A stretch of 64,000 bases of DNA from Lutjanus erythropterus (Eukaryota > Chordata > Actinopteri > Lutjaniformes > Lutjanidae). Where the stretch lies: the NCBI GenBank assembly GCA_020091685.1, contig CM034601.1:5230429-5294428 (forward strand). Reading direction: 5' to 3'. The position numbers and the translations under genes were made by a program. This document shows positions 32,257-45,743 of the stretch, piece after piece. A model generated the notes under the pieces. It did not search any database. It was not told the origin of the DNA and saw only the letters and a list, made by a program, of their open reading frames with translations. Position 1 is the stretch's first letter; each line of letters starts with the position of its first letter.

Positions 32257-34362
32257 GATTAAAGGCTTGTGTCACAAAAATTACTAAAAAAAACCCCTCC
32301 AAATCTAGCCTTGGCTTTATGTTCCTGCAGGTTCTAAGATTTTTGCTTCTTCCCCAATGCAATGGAGGTAAAGAAGGATTTCATTACTGGAGCTTGCATT
32401 GCAAAATTATATTGAAAAAAGTCTAACTGACTCCACAGAATAGTGTTGATACTGTTTACTTTAAAAAAAAATTCTTAACTGACATAAGTGGGAAAAACCA
32501 GTTCCTTTTCGAGTAATTTGGGTGAACAGACCCTTTAATAATACCCTGGAAAAATCAGTTTTCTTAGTGTCTGTTTTAACTGACCACTTTGCCCTTTGTC
32601 ATTCTTAGCTAGTGTCTCTCATTGTGTTTGTTAAATTCTAATGTCAGTTTATGGTAAAAGTCATTTTGGTTAAGATTGATGTAAATCGTTTAAGTTTAAG
32701 GTGCACTGATATTTTGGTTAATGTAATATACTGTATATATAAAAATACCCTGCAATGTTTTATGCACCGAATATCAGATGAAAACCAGTTTTTCTTCTTG
32801 CAAATGTACAAATCAGCCTTTGAGTCTGAGAAGATAAGACAGTTTAGTGTTTGTCATTTGTGGAGCTTTACCAGACCATTTACTTTTACTACAACTTCAC
32901 TTCACATCAGTTTTATTTTCCAGTTATCTCTCACTTTCTAGTCTGTCTCTTTATCTGGACACAGATGAGCCTCCACCGTGTCCGAGGCTGCTTCCTTCTC
33001 CTCTTATACATTTTATTCTCTTCTGTCGTCCCTCCATTGATAAGCGGTTTGTCGTCTCCATGAACGTCTGCTCTCCGGTCCAGAAACTGTCCTCTAAACT
33101 GCTGTAATTCTGCCCGTCCTCAGCCAATAAAGATAAGAGCGGGACGGCTGGAATGTGGAGCGCAGAGGTGATGGTGACGGGATGAAGGGACGTAAACGGA
33201 CATAAACTCCAACACTCTCTGTAACAACCTTTTAAACTCCTTTTGTTCATCTGACAAGTCATGTGACACTATGTTTAAGAGCAATGATAGAGATATAAAT
33301 TAATGCCAGTTGGAACTTCCCTCACTGTTATGAAACAGAACTAATTCAGATTATAAGCAGCATTTACACCTGAAGAAAATACCCTTTGCTGTACTGAAAG
33401 TATTGTTTATAATAAGTAAACAAATCACCACAAACTGAAAGTGAAAACACAAGTCACAAGTTTACTGACAGGTGATTTTTCGAGATTTTGCAGAGCAGAA
33501 ACACTAAAAATGAAAGTCAACCATATCACATGACGCTACTAATGAGTATTTTTTTATCATCAGTTAATCTGTCAGTATTTCTTTAATCAATTAAGCATAC
33601 AGACTGTAAAATTAACAGGATGGACGGAACGGTAATTTTACCGCGCAAAACACAGGAGTTGCTACCGCCGTGTCGATCAATTTGTTTGTGTGATTGTGTG
33701 ACTGGTGTTTTTTTTTTTTTTTAAGTTTAGTTTGGATTCACTGAAGTAACGTGATCACATCTACTTCAGATAATACCCTGACTGTGGATAAGTATTTCAT
33801 ACAACCCCACTTAAAAATGTGAACTATCCCTTTAATAGTGTATATTAAACTCCAAAGAGTCAAAGGTGACAAATAGTCAAAAACATATAAAACACATTAT
33901 ATATTATATAACACAGAAAACTGTGCTATTCCTCACATTATAGAGACTGAAACCATGAAGTGTTTGATTTTTTTTTTTTTTTTTGCCTGATAAATGACTT
34001 AAAACGATTAATCGATTATCATTATTGGTGTGATTTTTCTCATGATCTAATGTTTGGTTTTATTAACACAAATATCATCACTATAAGAAACACTAACAGT
34101 GTAAAAACTTGTGTCTCTTGATGTTTTGGTGCTACAATATATTCTTGAGAATAATATGTAAGGGATGATGTACAGTGAGCACTGATGTATTATTGTAAAA
34201 TAAATCATTTAAGGGGCACAAAATATTATTTTTTAAATGATTTTTAGTGATTTAACAATGCTTTTATTGTTCCTCCAGAGTCTATGATCAGAGCTGTGTC
34301 CATGGCAATGGTCTGTTCTTCATAACAACAGTCTGTTTTACGTAGCAACCATCTACTATAAA
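32257..34362. other. gene-desert DNA
   Basis: A somewhat GC-richer patch at 32960-33200 includes CCAATAAAGATAAGAG (GATA-type). The rest is AT-rich with T-tracts. No gene recognised. Confidence 0.35.
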
Positions 34363-34500
34363 GAAATAACAGACCTCAGAATGCTGTAATTGACCAATCA
34401 GAATCGAGTATTTAACAAAGCCATGAAATAAACAGAAATAACAGACCTTAGAGAGCCGTAATTGACCAATCAGGATTGAGTATTTAGCAAAGCCATGTCA
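34363..34500. repeat. two diverged copies of a 72-bp CCAAT-containing unit
   Basis: GAAATAACAGACCT starts at 34363 and again at 34435. Both units contain TAATTGACCAATCAG and end AACAAAGCCATG or AGCAAAGCCATG. The flanking CATAACAACAGTCTG text belongs to the same family, which I recognise as widespread in fish. Confidence 0.65.
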
Positions 34501-36727
34501 TAAAAATAGATAATTCTCCTCAATACTCATGATCTCAGATAATAACGGTCCGTAATCATCGTAACTTTACTACCAGGGCCAGCGTACGTTCATGTAGAGT
34601 GAGTAATGTAAGCAGAAGTTCCTTGTTTTCCTTTTTCAGTTGCCATGTCCCGACAGCTTATCAAGATTTAAACACAAATGGGGGCTTACTGAAGTCAGGC
34701 CAGGACTTTTTTATGGAACACTTTTACTTTAGCTGTCCTTGTTTTGCCTTCTTTTTAATGAAGGAGTTTTTATTTCTTAAATTATGCCAATGTCTTTGGA
34801 TTTCAGGATTGTTTTGTTTGTTTTTAACATTGAATGTCTTGCGCTTCTTTGTGTTTCTCTGTGTCTTAACGTCTTGGGACCGTGTCAGAAATAAGTATTA
34901 ACATGTTATCTTTTGGATATTTTTTTGTTTTGGTAAATAATACAGAAAATAAATTAGTCAATACAGCGGTGGTGCAAAATCCAGGGGTCTGACGTCCCTT
35001 GGTTGTGACATGAGACCTCCTGAAAACTTAAACAGCAAAATATTGGTGGGTTCTCTGGAAAAATCTTTGGGAAAAAAAACGCTTGTCTCTTGGAATTAAA
35101 AATGTTTTCTAAAAGCTTACAATGTCCAGTATTCATGCTTCAAATTGCAAAACGTATTCACAAATATGAATACATAAAAATATTGATTCTGGTAAGGCTT
35201 TCTTCCACAGGTGGTGCTGCTGCTGCAAATGGTCTGCAATCCAAATGTGGTGTAGTTTAGAAAACCTACTGTTACCCTCTACAACCTCACCTGACTGTCA
35301 CCAGGTACTTTGCACAGTGAATATAGGTTTTCAGCGACGTCATCGTGCAGAAACCTACGTCAGGTCACGTGGGATAAAACCTCAAAAAAACAAACAAAAC
35401 TTTAAAAAATTAATGGAGCCTCCCTTTAAGTTAAGCTACCAGTAAGTTAAGATGTTAAGAAATGGAACAAAACGAGTCATTATGGACGACATTAACTGAA
35501 TAAAACAACAAATACGTCGATAAGATCAGGGATAATAATGAAACTTGAAGGACAAACAGTGTTAATTTACAACAACATACAGGAACTACAAATGTGCAGA
35601 AATGTTCACATGAGCTTAATGCTCACAGGTCAGACTTATGAAAGGACTAACACGTATTACCCACTCAGTAAAACATCCAGCCTCTCTGGTGTTAAAATGC
35701 TTTTAGAGGAGTGGGTCCCTGAACGTCTCCACCTCTGGATTTCTCAGGGTCAGACCTTTATGTCGATGTTTTGACTGTCAGCCTCTCTAAACCCTCTGGG
35801 CTCGCCTGACACAGAGCAGCCACCCTCTGTTAAATCTGCTGCTGTGAAATCATTAGAGCCCGGACTGCCGGTGGTCCAACGGTCCAGAGCGCTGCAGGAC
35901 CCGACTGTGTGTGTGTGCGTGTGTGTGTGCATGTGTGTGTGTGTGAGGAGGGGGAGGCTTGGCTTGATGCTTCTGACCAGTGTAAGTATAAAGAGAGGAT
36001 CAACATGGATAAGTAAAGCTTGTAATTGACATACCTGTTGTAGAATTACATGTTTTTCCTCTTTATACTTCACAAATATTCACTGCAATAAAAAAATCAT
36101 TATCTGTCACTTAATCTATTACTTATTCTTTCATTTAACTTCTTTAATTTAATAATTTATTGCATGTCTTATATTGTTCTGCCTTGTTGAGTTTTGTGCA
36201 TATTCATTGATGAGTGTGTGTTTTGCAATGTTTTGTGTTTTTGTTGAGTTTCATTTATTTTAAAGGCCCATCTATGGATGAAATCACTTAAATTATCATC
36301 TGATGGTCAGAATAATCACGTTAACTTTACACTGAACCACAAATCTATTATTTGATGAATCACTAATGAATTATGCTGCCCTAAAAAAAAGCACACAAAC
36401 TCACAAACAGAAAACGTTCTCATGGATGAAACAGGAAGTGTAAATCCAGCTGGTGATGACTGCGACTTTATCTACTGCTGTGTAGCTGGGAATCCCTTTG
36501 TGAACGTCTTATCTTAACCTAAAATAATATCATAATGTATTTGTTGATCATATTTTATATTATTAATCTGTAAATGCACATGTAACTGAAGGTATTAAAT
36601 TAATGTAGTGCAGTAAAAAGCAGAATATTTCAGTCTTACTGCAGCAGAGCGGAAGCATAAAATTGCACAAAATTAGAAAACTACCAGTGAAGTACCAAGT
36701 GTCTCAGAATAGCACATAAAGACAAAC
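34501..36727. other. gene-desert DNA
   Basis: AT-rich except for the TG microsatellite neighbourhood. No gene recognised. Confidence 0.35.
35905..35946. repeat. (TG)n microsatellite, interrupted
   Basis: TG tract with single CG and CA interruptions. Open frames across it on both strands are artefacts. Confidence 0.9.
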
Positions 36728-36990
36728 TATGCAGGATTTTCCCGACGGACAATGCTCATATAAAAATAATCCCTCTCAATCATCACCAGCAACCCACCAG
36801 AAGTGTGTGGTGGCGCCCGCCTCCGCAGAGACCCCACCTTCTGCCCGCACCTTCTAATTTTCTCATTATTTTGCTGAGCTTGGGACGCTTTACCGAGCCA
36901 AAATGCCTGCATGTGACGTCCCGAGAATGAGACTCAACAATCAACTGTCTTTCTGATTGTTTACAAGCAGTAACTGACAAATCCTGCATA
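36728..36990. mobile_element. 263-bp MITE with TATGCAGGATTT ends
   Basis: TATGCAGGATTT at 36728-36739 and its inverse AAATCCTGCATA at 36979-36990. GC-richer interior, no coding. Confidence 0.6.
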
Positions 36991-38379
36991 TTCTACCATT
37001 AATATTATTAATATTCACACACAGTTGCAGGTTAAGACAAGTTTATGTGTAAAAATCTTTGAATAAACATGTCCATCAAATTGCTGATGCTTTCTTATTT
37101 GCTACTATAAAAGTTGCTGCGTAAGATTTAATCTCTATAATAGTTTATATATCATACATTCTCTAAGGATGCTGTGTTTTATTATGTTAAATAAAATGTT
37201 ATGTTATGGTTTGTGGAGACATAGTTTTACCTGTAGCTGTTTGGTCTGGTGTGTTTTCTTATAAAAAGCTTCCACTTCACAAATGCAGGTATAAAAAAAC
37301 AGCTTCTCTTTGAATCCAGGGACACATCATGAGACCAACAAAGAAGAAACGGAGGTTATAAAGATGACTGGGTTGAAACATGCAGCTGTTAAGCCCATTT
37401 ATTAAAAACTTTTTCATTTTTTGCAAAGCAGTGTGCTTTGGTATATTTTTGGTTTTAATTCTGTTACTTCTTGATTACAAAGCAATATACAAGCCTAACC
37501 TTTATTCTCTGAGCGGAAAATAATTTTAAATACCAGGGGAGACAGAGTTTGCAAAGGTATCATATTATGTAGAAAATAATGAACAAATCATTGAGATTAT
37601 TTGATGTAATATTGATGAAGATGGTGTCATCAGTTGAAATATTGTATACAGTGTAAATATCACTTATATTCAATAAAGTTTTGGGACAAGCAGATACAGA
37701 AAGTAAGCATTGTTTTAACCTTTTCATACAACGTGAAAAAAATATTTTCTGGTGAATGTATCTGATTTTGAATTTATTTATTTTTATTCTTAATTCTTCA
37801 ATGGTTTTAATTCTTATGTCTCATCTTATTATTTTTACAGGCTTAAAGGAGCAGTAAGTAGCAACTGCACATCCAAATATGAGTGCTGCAGTCCAAATAC
37901 TGAGTTGGAGCCATAAACTGTATAAAATAGGTTGAATCCCTGTTTAAAATACATTCTGTGGTTGAAGCAAGTTGTTTTGCCCCGCCTCTTCCTCCTGCAG
38001 ACTGAGGAAGCTCAGGCAGGCTGCAGGAAGACCGCGAGATGAGAGCGAGACTGTAATTTGACAATAACAAGTGACGACGAGTCCTCCACTGAAAGTTGAC
38101 CACCTGAAACTAAATGTTCCATATAAATAAAGTTTTGCCTGCTTTTGTTTTCTTTTTCTTGGTTTTAATCTTTTATGTGCTCCAGCTTTGACATAAAATG
38201 AATATAATAAAAGTGGAATATCAACAGGTTAGCATCCTTGCATGTGTAATTTTATGCAAAGTCGGTATCCTAAATGGCCAAGAGCTTTTTTTTAATCCTT
38301 TAATTATATAGTATATGAAGAAATGCATGTGTGTGAGGGCTGTTGTGTATAGAAACACTGTCGTGGTGTTGAGGTCATT
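36991..38379. other. gene-desert DNA with a possible repeat fragment
   Basis: About 37850-38100 (CTTAAAGGAGCAGTAAGTAG onward) is GC-richer and resembles fish interspersed repeats; boundaries are not clear. No gene. Confidence 0.3.
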
Positions 38380-38720
38380 GTGCTTGGTAATATAATTGCC
38401 CCACAGGCTCTTAATGGCAGAGGCAGCTAGTTAAAGTCTCTGCTTGTCCATTCATACTCCACCTCGCTCTCCTGCTCATTAAAACAGTGAATGGGCCACA
38501 GATGTGGAGTCGCCCATTAGTTTTACCTGGAAGGAGCGCTGGGAGAGGTGAAGTTAGGAAGCGAAGTTAAACACCAGGGTGAGGGCTTCGTTTCCCCCGC
38601 CGGGGCCACCCAGGATAAAAAAATGTTTTCACTCAGAGAGCTGCAGGGAGGCGCGTTCGTCCTCTGACAGATGTTACCTGCTGCAGGTAGAGAAACAGCG
38701 AGCTCAGGATGTCCTCAAAG
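38380..38720. promoter_or_regulatory. candidate non-coding regulatory block
   Basis: Non-repeat, GC-richer island with homeodomain cores (CTTAATGG, CATTAAAAC, CCATTAG) between AT-rich stretches. The regulatory role is inferred only from composition and location. Confidence 0.25.
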
Positions 38721-41008
38721 ACGGGCCGAAAGGTAATTTACAACACACCAAGATAATCGCACAAATCTGGAGGATCTGCTCGTTCTGTTTCCAAAGTCCA
38801 GCATCAATCTTTGGCCGACAGACAGATCCTTTACACCTGGTTCTGCTCACAGGATCAATATGTAGAGCATCGTCTCCAGTCCTAATCTCCAGCAGAGGTC
38901 AGTCATTGTTTTAACAGGTTTTTGGAAGAAGAACCACAAATCCTTCAAGAAGGAAACTATTCGATGTTCGTAAAGTAAATTTATCTACAAGTTTTCTACA
39001 CAACATACGCAGAGATCCATTCACATGCCTTGTTTGGGCCCCTTCGTACAATTAAAAGAAATCTTCTTGGTATGTCACACTATGATATTTTTGAAAACTG
39101 TGCGCTCTCCACTCCGTGCCAACAGTTTTGGGGAGGCTTCCTCCGTTTCACCATGACAATGTCCTCATGCACAAAGAGGTCTGATCACTGACTGTGAAAC
39201 CACCCTCACCCCAACTCGTCACATGCTGATATTTCGTCAGCGCCCCTCAGCATCTCACACTGATGCACAAGGTACCCGTTGTCGACTGTATGAGACGCCG
39301 CCAGAAAGCCTTTTTAACATCTCGTTGAAGTTGTGAAATGGTCACAGTTAGGATATGATCATGTCTGGGGCTGTTATATTGTGTACTGCATGTCACATCA
39401 CTGAAGTGTCTCACAGGACAAAAGTCATGTAACATTATGTGCGTTAAAGTTAGAGTCAGCAGGATTTGTCCGAGCTGTTCATAAAAACACGAGGTCACGT
39501 ACCAACATTTTGAGCTGAAATGTCCCAAGCACAGCAAAATAATGAGAAATTCACACAGATTCAGTCACCATCACACACTTTATGTGGGTTATAAGTGTGA
39601 TCAAATGGGATTATGCTTATATGATTCTATTCATTGTTTTTTTAAGGAGAATGTTGCAGATGATACCTTTAAAACTTTTAATAACATACTGGTTTCAGAT
39701 GGGAAATGAACGCCTGTCTCCTGGGCGAAAGTCCTGTGTTTGTTTGAGCCATCCATCTACCCCACCTCCTCCACGTGGCGACTTTCTCCCTCTTCATACT
39801 TAGTTGAAAGCTCAGTGCATCTCTTTCCAGCCGCTAACAGGTACAGTGTGTGTCTGTGTGAGTTGCCTAGGGGTGGTGACAAAACGTTGGCCTGGCTGGT
39901 GAGCCTGACATTATCACCCAATATCAGTGCTGGCAGTAGTTTAACTACATTTTGCAGTAGCTTTATGGAACTTCAGCTACATTTATTCATTTCCATAGTG
40001 ATGATTGCGTTTTTGCCATTTTTGTGTAGTTAGTTTGTGTGGCTTTCCCCCCCTTTGCTACTCTTTTGACTAATGGACTGGTGCAATTACTCAAAACTAA
40101 ACCTGACATTCCTGGCACTTTCCCATGAAGAGCTGGCTCTTTTTGTTTATGTATGACCCGTGAACAAGTGTGCACTTCTTGCAATAAACTAAACAAATAT
40201 CACATGCACTTTTTGCCAGCATGACTTTTTTGCATTATTTTGTTATAATTCCATGTCACGTGTAACCCCATATTGTCAATTTGATCAGTTTTTACAAATT
40301 AGTTTAATCTGTAGCTTTACTTAACCAAACTAGATTTCTCCCTAGGGTACAGTTGCTGTTGTTCATCTTCTTCCAGGATGAAGTAATTGGTACCTTGCAA
40401 GGCTCTTCTTTCACAGAATCTTCCCCAGCACTGACTGTTGGACTTCACTGATGCTCTTGTGGCTGAATGGGAACAAATCTCTGCAGCCGGTTCCAATGTC
40501 TTGTGGAAAGCCTGAAACCAGAAGATTGGAGGCTTTTTCAGGAGCAAACTGATGTCTGTGGTTTGGGGATTAGGTAAGCAATAATCACATTTGGATGTAG
40601 TATCTGGGTGTCCACTTACTTTTAGCCATTTAGTGTGCTGGAGTAGTGAAAGACATACATCACAATGTACACAAAACCTCTATTCCATGAAAATACTAAT
40701 TACTTCTTAAGATTTTAAAGTTCCTAACAATGGTCTTATTGCACTGAAGAATATATTGCAGTTCTTAACCCAAATTAATCAGCTATTTAAATTCAGTCTG
40801 ACAAAGACTGCCAAAAAAAGCTCTGATAAACCCAACATGCACTACCTGCCCAGCACCAAACGACAGACAGACAGACAGAAGCAGTGACTAGCTAAAAGGA
40901 GACTGAATATTGGGCTTAATTCATCAGTGGACATAAATTTGCATGCCTGCAAATGAATGCAAATGTTTCTCTGTGTTGGCTGGACGTGTCATTGTGCATT
41001 TAACCAGT
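38721..41008. other. gene-desert DNA
   Basis: Repeat-like patches at 39240-39480 (CACACTGATGCACAAGGTAC) and 39715-39790 (GGGCGAAAGTCCTGTGTTTG); the latter word recurs loosely near 57490 and 58700. No gene. Confidence 0.3.
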
Positions 41009-41503
41009 CCCTCCAGAATTTTGCAGGCTTGTTTGGGGGGGATTGTTGCAGCCAAAATGCCTGATTTCAAGGCAGCTTTCCTTACAAACTGTGATGCATC
41101 TAAGATGTTTTGTAGGCATTTTTTGCAAGTAAATTGCAGGAGCAAGTGAAAATGTTGCAGGTGGAATAAAATCACACTCTGGTTTGAATGTTCTAAGTAA
41201 CCTTACCAAAAAAGGCGCAGGATTATAGAAATTCTAACAAAGTATGTTTTATTGGTAAATGAACCTGGGTGTTACTCCTCAAAGAAGTGGAGCTCAAATC
41301 AGTCAAAATAGCAAGCCCCAAATTATATATAAAATGTAAGTGCCCAGAGCATTAATAATTGTCAGTAACCATTATAACATTACAACGTTTGGGCGAGGGA
41401 CTGCTGTGATTGCTTGACTTCACAGGAAGCTATGACGATTTTGTGGAAAAATTTGTGGAAAAGTTTGATTTGACAAAATTGCAATGTCCTGCAGAAATCA
41501 CAG
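41009..41503. mobile_element. possible MITE with CCCT...TGCAGG ends
   Basis: CCCTCCAGAATTTTGCAGG at the left resembles the inverse of the right end (CCTGCAGAAATCACAGGG). The interior is AT-rich. Weak evidence. Confidence 0.3.
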
Positions 41504-41689
41504 GGATTGGTTGAAATGGTGTTTATTTTTGCCCACTCAACATCAGATCTTCCTGGACTGACTTCACAACATGTTGGAGTTCGGTAAAATTTTCATTTGC
41601 AGGCAGAGTTATTTCCTGAATAGAGAATAGTTCATTTATATGGATGTAAAAGTTTTAGCCTGCAGTGTTTGTAGTAGCATCTCCTGTTC

Positions 41690-42160
41690 CTTTCACATAA
41701 TCTGGTCTTCAACCAGAACATTAAAGGAACGTGTCCTCCCTCTGAGTACAGCAGCAGCAGCGGTTTGTCTCAGCTGTGTTGAAACTCCCTCCTATCTATA
41801 AAGACCCTAAAATAGCCTCGCAGCTCAGTGTCCCAGCCAGCATCAAGCCTCATGATAGTGTCAGATCAGCCCGAGGAATGCAGCGACAAGCTCTCAGACT
41901 CAGATTGGATGCTTATCACAACAACGTGAGCTCTGATTGGATGCTTATCATAACCGTATCCTGTTGTCGGCTGATGGAATGACCTTTACACTATCAGCAT
42001 GGGATGCCATCGCAGGGCGAGGCGGCAGCGACTGGACTTTCCCTCATAATTTTTTCACACCTTCAGGCTCCTTCTCCAGACCTGGGAGCCAAAAGATATT
42101 ATTAGACTTAGTATTACAAGTCTGCGAAGCTGTTCCATATCATGGATGTTAAGAGGACAA
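41690..42160. promoter_or_regulatory. candidate enhancer with twin ATTGG/TTATC motif
   Basis: GC-richer non-repeat island. The 16-mer GATTGGATGCTTATCA occurs twice, at 41903-41918 and 41935-41950, a 32-bp period. Each copy joins an inverted CCAAT with a GATA-type site. CTATCTATAAAGACC lies at about 41792-41806. Inferred regulatory element. Confidence 0.35.
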
Positions 42161-45019
42161 CTTTATATTAGAGGTCTAATATGGGTCATTCTTTTCGTGG
42201 TTGTTGGTTCAGATGGATAACTACCAACACATTCTCACTCCCATCTTGTCAAAAACCACCCTACACTTGCAACCTGTGTTTAGTTAAATTTACAAAACCT
42301 GCGATGCACAATAGGAAATGGAGACCTTTTGGAAAAAAATGCATTGATGTTGATGGTTTTACCCATCATTCAGTTCTCTGGTGGCCATTAGAAGAACTGT
42401 AGCTTGAGAAATGAAAGTTTGTTCTAAATTGAATGTTTTACTCTCATATTGTTATATATAAATGGTCACTGATTTCTGTGGTAAACACTGACGATAATGA
42501 GTACAACTTTAAATTACACATAAGACAGAGCTGACTGGAGAATTGTGGGGTGTAATTCTGAGGCCGGGACATAAATCTGACCATGAGTGGTTTGTGGCTG
42601 CCCAGGTCAGTCCTCCTGTGGGAACAGGGAGATGAGAGGCTCGAGGTCAATCTGGGCTAAGCCCTGCTGGTGCCAGCGGACCCCCCGGTTCCCCTGACGG
42701 TCAGACCCTGCTACAGAGCCGACATCAGACATCAGAACAGGTCAAACACTCTTGAAGAAAAGGACCTGGTGTTTGTTTCAGTAACACACGAGGTAAAGAC
42801 ATCAGGTAAACTGTCAAATCATGCACTTATCGAATTAGCTTCTAAATCTTTCTGTGAGTCAAACCAAACCACAGTAGAGCTCCACACAGAGCTGAAACAA
42901 AGTAGAAATGCAAAGGCCACTGAAGGACACTGAAGTCAGTGTTTATGGTTTCACTTATAAGTTGATGTGCAGTGGAAGCCAGCAAATTTGTGTGCAGATG
43001 ATAACAATGATGAGCAGAGAGAGAGAGAGAGAGACAAATTTTTAATTTATGGCCTTTTGTGCAGTGGCTGCTACTTCTGTACGGAGATGTGTGTGGATGC
43101 AGAGTCAGAGCCAGGTGGGATCACGACATGAAGACCTCACAGAAACAGACTTAATCCAAAATTTAAGGAAGTCATGGGTTACTTTTATGCTCCATAAGAG
43201 TCATGTGAGAAGACAAATGACACGCAGTCGTAAAAGATGCTGTTCAGAGGATCTGTATCTGTTATGAAAAAAAACAAAAAACAGATCTGTGTCAAATATG
43301 AGCTAAATTTTTGCCTGCGGTCTGTATTTAACCACCGATATGTTTATTTAAATCATTTTTTTTTGGAAAAAAAAAGCCAAACATTCATCAGTTCCAGCGT
43401 CTCTGTTGTGAGAATTGTTTTTGTCTGTTTTATGAAATAGTAAACTCACTATTTTTTGTGTTCTAAACTAGTTGTTATGCAGACATTGTAGGAAAATGTC
43501 ATGGGTATTTTTCACTATCTTATGACAAAAGGGTCCTTCCTCTGTTATATGTGAATGCACATTTAGATTAATAGTGGTCATTATTTGCATTTAAATGTGC
43601 TTTGTTGAGTAGCATTAGGGTTTTCACCCTCAAATATTTTTCAGTAGTTGTAGTAGTATTGACAGGTTAAGCCAACAGATTTCTATATAACTTCCGTTAG
43701 CAGCTGGTCTATGTAGTTAAAGTTATTGGCTGGTCTGTGTAGCTAACATTAGCGACTGGTCTTAGCTATAGACTAAAGGTTTGCTTAAATTAGATGTTGA
43801 GTTCTTAGATGATGACAGTGTTTTCACGGCTGAAGGCAGAACTGTCACTGTACTGTGATGTTCCTCTTTTCTGATTTAAGGACAAAATAACCACAAAATT
43901 TCCACTCAGTGAGACTTTCTTTTTTCACTAGAGACCATGATAATGAACTGACAGTAAGATGAACTGCTTTCACTGAGACCAGAGTGGTGTTGTGAGACTA
44001 ATTTGTAATTCTGCTAATGATCACCATTTTTCCTAAATGTATCTGTAATCTGATTACTATTTTATCTGTAAGTGCAATGGAATACAGTTTTCAGTTTTTT
44101 TGCATCCTAATTACTAATTCTGTTGAATGTAATCTGTTACTCCCCACGTCTGGTTGGTGATACAATCTTCTGTAGCAGCCCTAAACCATTACGCACACTT
44201 AGTGGAGCTGGAAACAGACCAGAATGCAGTGCAGCCATGTGGTGACTCCAGCTTTATACTAATTTGAAAATGCATTTATCTTGACTCTAATGCTATCGCT
44301 ACTGTTGCAGCTACATGTTGGACTCTAGTGTGTGATTTCATACATTTTCCATGATGAGTTTTGATCTTTATTTGCTTCAGAGGACAAAAAGCAGCTTGTG
44401 AGAAAACGGATTACTCACAGGGTCTGACAGCAGCCTGTGCTGTGCAGGTTGGTTTATTTAGCAGCATCACTTTCCTTAAGCTCAGTCAGTCTTAATTTAT
44501 TTTATTTTAAATTATTCATGTGATTACTTTTTTCATACCACATATGTGATGACAGAGTTTAAGGAGAGAGTTGGGTTTGTGCTCTTTGATAAATTTTGAA
44601 ATACCTGTTGCAAGGTCAGAGCTGACGGAGTTGACCTGAACACAACTAACAATAAGAGAACCTAACCTAACAGAGCTGAGTCTAGTAAAACCGAGTGCAG
44701 GTTTGGGAGCTCGGCTCAGGCGCGGTGCAGCCGCTCTCTGCACCATTTTCCCATTCCCCGGCTTTTCCATGTCGACTTCGCTCTGCAGCCTCGCTCCTGA
44801 GGAAAAACAGACGCCTCCTCTGCCGCCGCCCTCCCCTCCCTCACCCCCTCTCCTCCTCCTCTGCCGGCTTTCTTCTCTTCCCCCCCTCTGCCCCTTGGGC
44901 TTTTTTTTATGGCAGGGCTTCTAACACATGACCTCTGCCATGCATTAGACTGCATGTACACGTCTGTACACAACAAAATAAAACAGTATGTGATAAAGTA
45001 TGAGAAAGGGTTTCTGGAT
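42161..45019. other. gene-desert DNA
   Basis: About 44000-44160 holds a fish repeat rich in CTGTAATCTGATTAC / GTTACTCCCCA text. A C/T-rich run at 44815-44890 lies next to the octamer island. No gene recognised. Confidence 0.35.
43016..43034. repeat. short (AG)n tract
   Basis: Nine to ten AG units in the gene desert. Confidence 0.85.
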
Positions 45020-45560
45020 GTACGTGTTGTTGCTAATATCTCTCTGTGAGGTGAGTCCAGCTCCCCAAATCCTCGTCTCTCTGCCAGTTTTCAGCAGCAA
45101 TAACTGCGTTTTGATTTATCCCCTTCAAAACGCATTTGTACTGTAATCCAATCAAACAGCAGCCTCAGAGAGCAAGAAATCATCTTTGCCTTGTGGAGAT
45201 TTTCATTCGCCTCTTTTCTTATTCCGCCCGCGCTGTCTCGTCTGGACGATCGCTCCTGTGACTCGTCTGACTCGCCGCTGCGTTATGCAGAATGACAAGC
45301 TGTAATTTGGTGTACACATTTACCTCATTTGCATGAGAAGCATTTGCGCTGCCTGCCGCCGAGCTGAACGAATTAGGCCGGCGGTTACTCTCAATCTAAA
45401 TAACGGAGGCTAAATTATGAGCGATGCTGGGAACTGAGGGAGTAGCTCATTACAACAGAGCAGCTTTTTGTTAAGTTGAGGCCTCCAGCCTCTCTTTGTC
45501 CATGACTTGCAGGTGAATGACGTCAGTGTTATGTCGAAGCTGCCGTTTTGACTCCCAAAC
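45020..45560. promoter_or_regulatory. candidate conserved non-coding block with POU octamer
   Basis: Dense, non-repeat, CpG-containing island with a perfect octamer ATTTGCAT at 45327-45334, a near copy (CATTTGCG) just after it, and homeodomain cores (TGTAATCCAATC, GAATTAGG, CTAAATTATG). Of the desert islands this looks most like a developmental enhancer. Conservation was not tested. Confidence 0.38.
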
Positions 45561-45743
45561 AGCCTCATCAACATAACCAGATGACAAGAAACTTCTGACT
45601 ACTGAGAGAAAGATTGAGGTCCCGATAGGAAATGATGCTTCTCTTTGACCTCATATCTTCTGCAGTAAAACTCCCTGATCTGTTGGTTCATGATAGAATT
45701 GTGACATTTTTAAAACTAGAAAAAATGAAGAAAACTTGCTGCT

